A stretch of DNA of 64,000 nt from Microbacterium bovistercoris (GTDB lineage Bacteria; Actinomycetota; Actinomycetes; Actinomycetales; Microbacteriaceae): positions 115,869 to 179,868 of the forward strand of contig NZ_QUAB01000044.1 of NCBI RefSeq assembly GCF_003387575.1, in the 5' to 3' direction. A program made the position numbers and the translations under genes. The notes beneath the pieces were generated by a model. It saw nothing but the letters and a program-made list of their open reading frames with translations, was not told the DNA's origin and ran no database searches. The first letter of the stretch is position 1. Every line of letters starts with the position of its first letter. This document shows, piece by piece, positions 15,495 to 21,695 of the stretch.

Positions 15495-16160
15495 ATGAGC
15501 AGCATCCGCACGGTCGGCATCCTCGGCGTCGGCAAGGTCGGCACCGTGCTCGCGCGGCTGGCCGTCGCCGCCGGCTACCGCGTGCTGATCGCGGGGTCCC
15601 GCGCCCCGGAGCGGATCGCGCTCACCGTCGAGGTGCTCGCGCCCGGGGCGACGGCCGTGCACGCCGACGACGCCATCCGCGAGGCCGACGTCGTGCTGCT
15701 CGCGCTGCCGCTCGGCAAGCATCAGAACCTGCCCGCGGACCTGCTCGAGGGCAAGCTGGTCATCGACACCATGAACTACTGGTGGGAGACCGACGGCATC
15801 CGCGACGACCTCAGCGACCCGCGCACGTCGACGAGCGAGATCGTGCAGGAGTTCCTCGCCGGGGCTCGCGTCGTGAAGGCCCTGAACCACATGGGTTATC
15901 ACGACCTCGACGCCGAGGCCCGGTCTGCGGATGCGCCGGGGCGCAAGGCGATCGCGATCGCGGGCGATGACGCGACGGATGTCGCCGACGTGGCCGCCTT
16001 CGTCGACGACCTCGGGTTCGATCCGGTGCTCGCCGGCCCGCTCGCCTCAGGCGCGGTACTGCAGCCCGGCAATCCGGCGTTCGGCGCGAATGTCGGCGCC
16101 GACGAGCTACGCGGGATGATGGATGCTGCCCCGCAGCAGCATCCGGTTCCGATCGGCTGA
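15495..16160 (+). CDS. NADPH-dependent F420 reductase-like / Rossmann NAD(P)-binding protein
   Basis: The 221-residue protein has an N-terminal Rossmann motif [20 protein letters not shown] (GxGxxG, residues 9-14), then [10 protein letters not shown], where Ser-Arg after the second strand suggests NADPH, and [15 protein letters not shown], the usual NADP oxidoreductase coenzyme F420-dependent (F420_oxidored) pattern. The second half has [12 protein letters not shown] and [24 protein letters not shown], as in this family. Actinobacterial members include true F420:NADPH reductases and proteins that work with other substrates; no F420 biosynthesis genes are in view, so the substrate stays open. 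Confidence 0.82.
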   Translation: MSSIRTVGILGVGKVGTVLARLAVAAGYRVLIAGSRAPERIALTVEVLAPGATAVHADDAIREADVVLLALPLGKHQNLPADLLEGKLVIDTMNYWWETDGIRDDLSDPRTSTSEIVQEFLAGARVVKALNHMGYHDLDAEARSADAPGRKAIAIAGDDATDVADVAAFVDDLGFDPVLAGPLASGAVLQPGNPAFGANVGADELRGMMDAAPQQHPVPIG

Positions 16161-16169
16161 GGGGCGGCC

Positions 16170-17150
16170 TCACCCCGCCGCGTCGAGCGCTCGGCGCACC
16201 TCGCGTTCCTCCTCGTCGGCGAGGCCCGCCTGTCGCGGCACCTCGCGCGTGAGCTCGTAGCCGAGCGTGTCGGCGAGGGTGTCGGCGAGCGGGCGCGTCA
16301 CCAGCCCGGCGGCTCGCGCACGGTCGGTGCCCAAGGTCGCGAACCAGCGCCACTCCGGGTCCGCGATCCACAGCGGCATCGACCTCGGCCCCATCCATTC
16401 CGCGACGCCGAGCTCGGTCATCCGATCGAGGGGGATCAGGCGCAACGCCGCCGAGCTGTGCGCGACCTGCCTCGAGGCATCGAGCACCTCGCCGAGCGTC
16501 GTCTTCGGACCGGTCGCGTTGAACACTCCGTCGATCCGCTGCTCTGCGGCCGTGACAAGCCAGCTCGCCAGATCGCGGACGTCGATCAGCGCGACCGGGA
16601 AGCCGAGATCGTCCGGCGCGATGACGTCATCACCGGTCGGAGACGCGAAGCGCCATGGCCAATAGCCGGTGCGGCCCGACGCATCGCCCGGCCCGCCGAT
16701 GAGGCCGGAGCGGACGATCGTCGCGGAAGCCGTGGCTCCCGAGACCGCACGCTCGCAGGCGACTTTCGCGGGTCCGTAATCCTCCATCGACTCCATCACG
16801 TCACACTCGAGCGGCTCCAGGAGCGGTGAGTCCTCGGACTGCTCCGGCCGGTCGAATGCGGCGTAGACGTTGCCAGTCGACACGAAGACCCAGTGCCGGG
16901 TGTCGAGGTCGCGAACAGCGCGGCGCACCTGGCCGGGTTGACGCGACACATCGATGACGGCGTCCCAGCGTCGGCCGGCGACGCCGACGAGTCCGTCTTC
17001 TTCATCGCGGTCGGCAGCGATGAAGGTCACGCCGGCGGGCGCGGGTTCGGTGCCGCGCGCGAGGCAGGTGACGCCATGCCCGCGCGCGACAGCCTCGTTC
17101 GCGATCGCACGGCCGAGGAAGGCGGTGCCGCCGAGGATCAGGATGTCCAT
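16170..17150 (-). CDS. NAD-dependent epimerase/dehydratase family reductase
   Basis: The 326-residue extended-SDR-like protein begins MDILILGGTAFLGRAIANEA, with the GGTxFLG nucleotide-binding motif of the atypical SDR group that includes chloroplast RNA-binding-like and reductase proteins. I chose the ATG at 17150 because the Rossmann strand starts there; the upstream in-frame stretch is Arg/Pro-rich and looks non-coding. Other family marks are WVFVSTGNVYA (with a YxxxK-like tract further on), YGPAKVACERAV with the catalytic Tyr and Lys, and LIDVRDLASWLV. The substrate is unknown. It follows the tocopherol-cyclase-like gene by 73 bases on the same strand. Confidence 0.85.
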   Translation of the reverse strand: MDILILGGTAFLGRAIANEAVARGHGVTCLARGTEPAPAGVTFIAADRDEEDGLVGVAGRRWDAVIDVSRQPGQVRRAVRDLDTRHWVFVSTGNVYAAFDRPEQSEDSPLLEPLECDVMESMEDYGPAKVACERAVSGATASATIVRSGLIGGPGDASGRTGYWPWRFASPTGDDVIAPDDLGFPVALIDVRDLASWLVTAAEQRIDGVFNATGPKTTLGEVLDASRQVAHSSAALRLIPLDRMTELGVAEWMGPRSMPLWIADPEWRWFATLGTDRARAAGLVTRPLADTLADTLGYELTREVPRQAGLADEEEREVRRALDAAG

Positions 17151-17223
17151 GCCACGATGCGACCACGACGCATCCTGCGCTGTCCAGCGATTCCGCTGTG
17201 AGCGGTATCGGCGACGGCCCGGG

Positions 17224-18258
17224 TCAGGCGGCGGCCGGCGCTGCGTGCGTCGCCGAGGGGTCCGCGCCGCGACGCACGAGTTCCGCACGGGCTCGCTCCA
17301 GTCCGCCGTGCTCCAGACCGGCCAGCGAGGAGGTGCCCGACCATACGACCGCTCCCCTGCGCCGCACGGTCACCTCCAGCGTGCCCGCCAGGTGCTCCAG
17401 CGCACCGGCGGTGTTGCGCTCCTGCGAGGGCAGCGGAACCGGCAGCACGCACGACGCCCCGCGCGGCGCGAGCCCTGTGACCTCGATCGTCCACCCGAAG
17501 CCCCTGCCATGCAGCATCCACCGCTCGTCCTCGACGATCGCGCGCACAGGACTGATGCCGGGGTTGCCGAGCCGGACGACCTTTCCGCCCGGCAGTCGCA
17601 CGACCAGGCCGGTGACCTCGGTGCGGATCGGCCCGGAATGCACCTGCCCGCCGGCGAACGCCACGCACGCATCCCGCTCGGCGAAGCCCTGGGCCTGCCC
17701 CCACCACCAGGAATCGGGGAACCCCTCGCGACCCCAGTTCTTCTCGGCATAGATCTGCGCGTCCCTCAGCTGCCAGGTCTCGTCGCCGACGATCACGGTG
17801 CCGTCGACGCGTCCGCCGAGCAGCCACGGATGCCAGTACTGGTTCAGCGCGGGCACGGACTGGAAGATGCTCGATCCGCCGAAGGCGCGATGCGGCCACC
17901 GCAACGGGTCGTCGATCGTCACGTCGAGACGTGCATCCGGCCCGAGGTCGACGCGCAGGCGCCGATCATCGCCGCTGAAGGCATCACCCGCGAACGCGCC
18001 GACACCGCCCCGGTCGGCGGATGCCGTCGGATGCTCGGCCACGCGCAGGAATCCGCCGGGGTGCGCGGCGAACCCGAGGGTCGCCCAGGGTCCGTGCGGG
18101 CCACGGTTGACGCCGTTCAGGGCGATGATCACACGGCCGCGCGCGGAGTCGGTGATGCGCCAGAAGTAGCCCTCCATCGCGACGCCGGGGTGCGCGGGCA
18201 GCGGGCTCTGGAACGGGAGGTCCGCTCCGGTCGATCGGTACCACGCGCGCAGGCCCAT
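17224..18258 (-). CDS. Tocopherol cyclase-like protein
   Basis: The 344-residue protein resembles the tocopherol cyclase family (plant VTE1, cyanobacterial SlrI737-type): AMEGYFWRITD and IALNGVNRGPHGPWATLG near the N-terminus, RAFGGSSIFQSVPALNQYWHP in the middle and the diagnostic YAEKNWGREGFPDSWWWGQA near residue 180. The family builds a lipocalin-like barrel that binds hydrophobic rings. Microbacteriaceae do not make tocopherol, so the ligand must be something else, perhaps a carotenoid, quinone or fatty acid. No signal peptide is seen. Start at the ATG 18258; the divergent ArsR promoter is close by. Confidence 0.75.
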   Translation of the reverse strand: MGLRAWYRSTGADLPFQSPLPAHPGVAMEGYFWRITDSARGRVIIALNGVNRGPHGPWATLGFAAHPGGFLRVAEHPTASADRGGVGAFAGDAFSGDDRRLRVDLGPDARLDVTIDDPLRWPHRAFGGSSIFQSVPALNQYWHPWLLGGRVDGTVIVGDETWQLRDAQIYAEKNWGREGFPDSWWWGQAQGFAERDACVAFAGGQVHSGPIRTEVTGLVVRLPGGKVVRLGNPGISPVRAIVEDERWMLHGRGFGWTIEVTGLAPRGASCVLPVPLPSQERNTAGALEHLAGTLEVTVRRRGAVVWSGTSSLAGLEHGGLERARAELVRRGADPSATHAAPAAA

Positions 18259-18353
18259 GTAGTGAGATTCCGCCCGGTCAGATCGCTTGTCAATGAGATC
18301 GCGCTCCGAGCTCGGATGGACGGACAGCTTCGGCTTCGCGCTTGTATGTACCC

Positions 18354-18382
18354 TTGTTGTTACGTACCCTATCAGTTACACT
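18354..18382 (+). promoter_or_regulatory. Sigma-70-type promoter giving a leaderless arsR mRNA
   Basis: TTGTTG (18354-18359) and TACACT (18377-18382) are spaced by exactly 17 bases. The predicted start is at 18389, the A of the ATG. Direct repeats GTACCCT at 18348-18354 and 18364-18370, 16 bases apart, overlap the promoter and may be regulator sites. Confidence 0.6.
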
Positions 18383-18388
18383 AGCCGC

Positions 18389-18706
18389 ATGAACGAGATC
18401 CTGCTGGCGCTCGCCGACGAGAATCGCCGCACCGTGCTCGAGATCCTGCGAGACCATCCGGCGACGTCCGGCGAACTGGCGCAGGCCCTCCCGATCGCCC
18501 GGCCCGGAGTCTCCCGGCACCTGCGCGTGCTGCGCGAGGCGGGGCTGGTCGAGGTGCGCCCCGAGGCCCAGCGCAGGATCTACAGCCTGCGTCCGCAGGC
18601 GCTCGCCGAGATCGACGAGTGGCTGGATCGATACCGGGGGCTGTGGCAGAACCGCCTGGACGCCCTGCACACGGAGATCAGTAGAGGAAAGAAGGCACGG
18701 AGATGA
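18389..18706 (+). CDS. ArsR family regulator paired with an SRPBCC protein
   Basis: The 105-residue winged-helix protein (MNEILLALADENRRTVLEIL, then SGELAQALPIARPGVSRHLR, then VLREAGLVEVRPEAQRRIYSL) belongs to the ArsR subgroup that lacks metal-binding cysteines and is usually next to an AHSA1/START-domain gene. The ATG at 18389 is chosen because a promoter with 17-base spacing ends seven bases before it. The TGA stop overlaps the ATG of the next gene (ATGA at 18703-18706). The pair probably acts as a small-ligand responsive module that represses its own promoter. Confidence 0.92.
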   Translation: MNEILLALADENRRTVLEILRDHPATSGELAQALPIARPGVSRHLRVLREAGLVEVRPEAQRRIYSLRPQALAEIDEWLDRYRGLWQNRLDALHTEISRGKKARR

Positions 18707-19230
18707 ACATCATCGGGACGATGAGGACGCTCGACGAGACCCGAGGCGCGATCCGCGTCGAGGATCTCTACGACACGGACGTCGACGACCTCTGGGATGC
18801 CTGCACAGCACCGGACCGCCTCGCGCGCTGGATCGCCCAGGTCTCCGGCGACCCGCAGCCCGGCGCGACGGTGCAGGCGACATTCACCAGCACCTGGGCG
18901 GGTGCACTGAGAATCGACGCCTGCGAGAAGCCGCATCACCTGCTGCTCACCGCGCAGCCCGGCACGGACGAGGAGGGGCAGATCGAGGTATGGCTCACGG
19001 CGGAGGGCGCGCGGACCAGACTCATCGTCGAGGAGCGCGGCCTGCCGATCGGTGAACTCCCCTTCCACGGCGGCGGCTGGCAGGCGCACCTCGAGGACTT
19101 GAAGCGCTCCCTTGAGCTGGACGGGCCGGCACACGAGGACGGCTGGTCCGAGCGCGAGCCCGCGGCGATCTGGCACTCGCGCTGGACGGAGCTGACCCCG
19201 GCGTACCGCAACATCAGCACATTTCCGTGA
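18703..19230 (+). CDS. SRPBCC/AHSA1 (START-like) domain protein
   Basis: The 175-residue protein has the AHSA1 pattern: IRVEDLYDTDVDDLWDACTAPDRLARWIA at the start, the beta strands VQATFTSTWAGALRIDACE and IEVWLTAEGARTRLIVEERG, and a C-terminal helix GGGWQAHLEDLKRSLEL. The fold makes a deep hydrophobic pocket, probably for a lipid or aromatic ligand. It is translationally coupled to the upstream ArsR gene. The last about 35 residues (WSEREPAAIWHSRWTELTPA) extend beyond the usual domain. Confidence 0.88.
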   Translation: MNIIGTMRTLDETRGAIRVEDLYDTDVDDLWDACTAPDRLARWIAQVSGDPQPGATVQATFTSTWAGALRIDACEKPHHLLLTAQPGTDEEGQIEVWLTAEGARTRLIVEERGLPIGELPFHGGGWQAHLEDLKRSLELDGPAHEDGWSEREPAAIWHSRWTELTPAYRNISTFP

Positions 19231-19238
19231 TCAAACCG

Positions 19239-19369
19239 TTGCTTTTCGTTACCTCGCCGTTATAGAGTGATCGCACGGTGAATGTTTGCTGTGGCATCCA
19301 CCGCATGTGATTGCAGGACCTCTTGGTGCAAGGGACAAGGGCCGGTCGGGAGCCTCTCCGACCGGCCCT
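19239..19369 (+). promoter_or_regulatory. Possible cysteine attenuator: leaderless Cys-Cys leader peptide followed by a terminator hairpin
   Basis: A promoter-like pair TTGCTT (19239-19244) and TAGAGT (19263-19268; TATAGA at 19261 is an alternative) predicts a start near 19275. Three bases later a GTG (19278) opens an 11-codon frame ending at 19310 that reads VNVCCGIHRM, with adjacent Cys codons TGC-TGT. A small hairpin TTGCA/TGCAA (19311-19331) begins right after the stop. Then AGGGCCGGTCGG (19338-19349) and CCGACCGGCCCT (19358-19369) form a perfect 12-bp stem with an 8-base loop. Leaderless cysteine-rich short frames are known attenuators in mycobacteria. The alternative is simply a terminator plus an unrelated short frame. 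Confidence 0.45.
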
Positions 19370-19396
19370 CAATCATGTCCGCGCTAATCTGTGATG

Positions 19397-19825
19397 ATGA
19401 CCGATCGCCAGCTCGCCCTGCAGGCGTGGGAGAGCCTCTTCCGCGCCCAGCACGAGCTGTTCGCCGAGATGATCACCGACTTCGACGGCGCCGACATCAC
19501 CCAGGCCGAGTACGACGTGCTGCTCACCGTCGTACGCTCCTGCGAGATGACCGCGCGCCTGCGCGACGTCACCGCGAACATGCTCATCAGCCAGCCCAGC
19601 GTCTCGCGCCTGGTCGACCGGATGGTCAGCCGCGGCCTCATCACCAAGGCGGCCGACCCCGAGGACGGCCGCGGCTCGCTGCTCACCGCCACCGAAGACG
19701 GCGCGCGCACGTTCCGCGTGCTCGCCGCCTCGCACGGCCGCTCGATCGCCGAGAAGATGTCGAGACTGGATGCCGAGGAGCAGCGAACCCTGCTCGCGCT
19801 GACGGAGAAGCTGCGCGGGCTGTAA
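19397..19825 (+). CDS. MarR family transcriptional regulator
   Basis: The 142-residue winged-helix regulator has the MarR layout: dimer helix (QLALQAWESLFRAQHELFAE), ITQAEYDVLLTVVRSCEMTARL, recognition region ANMLISQPSVSRLVDRMVSR and wing GLITKAADPEDGRGSLLTATEDG. Possible starts are the GTG at 19391 and the ATGs at 19394 and 19397; I chose 19397 because a -10 hexamer TAATCT at 19385-19390 points to transcription starting there, and no ribosome site is seen. It lies between a leader/terminator element and the flotillin gene. The ligand and targets are unknown. Confidence 0.9.
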   Translation: MTDRQLALQAWESLFRAQHELFAEMITDFDGADITQAEYDVLLTVVRSCEMTARLRDVTANMLISQPSVSRLVDRMVSRGLITKAADPEDGRGSLLTATEDGARTFRVLAASHGRSIAEKMSRLDAEEQRTLLALTEKLRGL

Positions 19826-19920
19826 TCCACAGGGGACTTCTCCCCACTGCAGCATCCCGTCGTATCTGGCAGGGTGGGTCCCGAGGGAACTCCACTGGGG
19901 AGTTCAGGCTGGAGGGCCCC

Positions 19921-21516
19921 TTGGAGATCGCCGCGCTCGTCGGAATCCTGATCACTGTCGGAATCGCACTCGCATTCGTCGTCGTCCTTGTCGGCATCGT
20001 CGCCCTGTTCGCGCGCAGCTGGATCAAGGTCGCGCGCGCCGATGAGGCGCTCGTCATCTCAGGTCGCAAGCAGAAGGTGCAGCGCGCCGTCGTCAACAGC
20101 GACGGCAGCACCAGCTCGGAGATGGCCGAATCGCCGGTCACGGTCATCGTCAACGGCAAGGCCGTGGTCAACCCGATCACCCAGCGCCACGAGATCATCT
20201 CGCTGCGCTCCCGCCAGGTGTCGCTCAACGCCGAGGCGCAGTCGCTCGACAGCGTCACGCTGAACGTCGACGGCGTCGCGATCGTGAAGATCGGCTCCGA
20301 CCCGCTGTACGTGCGTCGTGCCGCCGAGCGCTTCGCCTCGCAGGACAAGGCCATCGAGCAGTTCACCACCGAACAGCTTGAAGGCGCGCTGCGCGGCATC
20401 GTCGCCACGCTCTCGGTCGTCGAGCTCATGCGCGAGCGCAAGAAGTTCTCCGACCAGATCGCGTCCGACGTCTCCCAGGAGCTCGCCGAGCAGGGCCTGA
20501 TCCTCGACTCGTTCCAGATCAAGGGCATCACCGACAAGGTCGGCTACATCCAGTCGCTCGGCGCCCCCGAGATCCAGGCCAAGCGGCAGTCCGCCGAGAT
20601 CTCGCAGACCAACGCCGACCGTGCGATCAACCAGAAGAACATCGCCAACCAGGAAGCCAACCTGATCGAGCAGACCGCGCTCGACACGAACACGGCCAAC
20701 GCGAACGCCGGCATCGGCCGCGCCCGCGCCGAGGCCGAGCAGGCCGAGCAGCTCGCTCGCGCGCAGGCCGAGCAGGCCGTTCTTCAGCAGCAGGCCGAGA
20801 ACAAGCAGGCCCAGCTGGATGCCGACGTCAAGCGCGTCGCCGACGCGCAGCGCTACGAGGCCGAGACCCGGGCTCAGGCCGACCTGTTCACGCGCGAGAA
20901 GGCCGCCGAGGCCGCTGCGATCGAGCAGGTCAAGCAGGCCGAGGCCCGCACCCGGATCGCCGAGCAGCAGGCGCAGGCCGACAAGGCCCGTGCCGCCGGT
21001 GAGGCAGCCGCCGCAGAGGCCAAGGCCGCCGGTGAGGCCAACGCGCTGCGCGCACAGGCCGATGCAGAGGCCGCCGCCCGCCGCGTCCGCGCCGAGGCCG
21101 AGGCCGCCGCCATCCGCGCCGAGGGTGAGGCCCGTGCGGCCGCCGTCGAGGCCGAGGCGAAGGCCATCGCGTCGAACCAGGAGGCGTTCCTGTCGCAGCG
21201 CGTGCTCGAGGTGCTGCCCGCGATCATGGGCGAGTTCGCCAAGGGCTACGCGACGATCGGCAACGTGTCGATCATCGGCGGCTCCGGCGAGGACGGCGCG
21301 TCCAGCGTCGTCGGCGGCGACAACGCGAAGGCCATGCGCGCCGTTTTCGACAGCGTCAACGCCGCGACCGGTCTCGACCTGGCCGCCATCATCCAGGGTC
21401 AGGCCGTCGGCCGCGGCTTCGGCGCCGGCGTCGCCCAGGCGTCTGAGGATGTTGCGCCCGCGGCGCCCGCGCGCCGCACGGCGGCGGTCGAGGTCGAGCC
21501 CGTCGTCGAGGACTGA
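19921..21516 (+). CDS. Flotillin-like SPFH domain membrane protein
   Basis: The 531-residue protein uses a TTG start at 19921 with GGAGGG (19911-19916) just upstream; frames reaching further back are unsupported. Residues 3-32 are a single membrane helix, residues about 35-215 the SPFH/band 7 domain (VTVIVNGKAVVNPITQRHEI, VDGVAIVKIGSDPLYVRRAA, then LEGALRGIVATLSVVELMRE), and residues about 225-430 a long Ala/Glu/Gln coiled coil with many EAEA-type repeats. The tail has the flotillin-like VLEVLPAIMGEFAKGYATIG. Flotillins scaffold membrane microdomains. No NfeD partner is adjacent. A perfect 21-bp terminator hairpin follows. Confidence 0.93.
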   Translation: MEIAALVGILITVGIALAFVVVLVGIVALFARSWIKVARADEALVISGRKQKVQRAVVNSDGSTSSEMAESPVTVIVNGKAVVNPITQRHEIISLRSRQVSLNAEAQSLDSVTLNVDGVAIVKIGSDPLYVRRAAERFASQDKAIEQFTTEQLEGALRGIVATLSVVELMRERKKFSDQIASDVSQELAEQGLILDSFQIKGITDKVGYIQSLGAPEIQAKRQSAEISQTNADRAINQKNIANQEANLIEQTALDTNTANANAGIGRARAEAEQAEQLARAQAEQAVLQQQAENKQAQLDADVKRVADAQRYEAETRAQADLFTREKAAEAAAIEQVKQAEARTRIAEQQAQADKARAAGEAAAAEAKAAGEANALRAQADAEAAARRVRAEAEAAAIRAEGEARAAAVEAEAKAIASNQEAFLSQRVLEVLPAIMGEFAKGYATIGNVSIIGGSGEDGASSVVGGDNAKAMRAVFDSVNAATGLDLAAIIQGQAVGRGFGAGVAQASEDVAPAAPARRTAAVEVEPVVED

Positions 21517-21523
21517 GCTTCAC

Positions 21524-21569
21524 ACGCACGGAGGGCGCGGATGCTGCGGCATCCGCGCCCTCCGTGCGT
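21524..21569 (+). terminator. 21-bp perfect hairpin terminator after the flotillin gene
   Basis: The arms 21524-21544 and 21549-21569 are perfectly complementary over 21 bases with the loop TGCG. The stem starts eight bases after the TGA. It contains the GGATGC/GCATCC word at the tip. Confidence 0.85.
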
Positions 21570-21695
21570 CTGCGAGCCGTGCATCGTCCAGAAGAGGACA
21601 ACAACGGAGAACAGGACACACGCGCGGCATCCGTCCTGTCCTCACGCGATCTCCTGTCTTCGGCAAACGGGTCCGCCGCGCGAGAGACTGGACGG

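Noticed and set aside
19282..19920. Flotillin frame extended upstream by 213 codons
   Set aside because: This stretch overlaps the MarR gene in another frame and has no domain; the TTG at 19921 with GGAGGG upstream is a better start.
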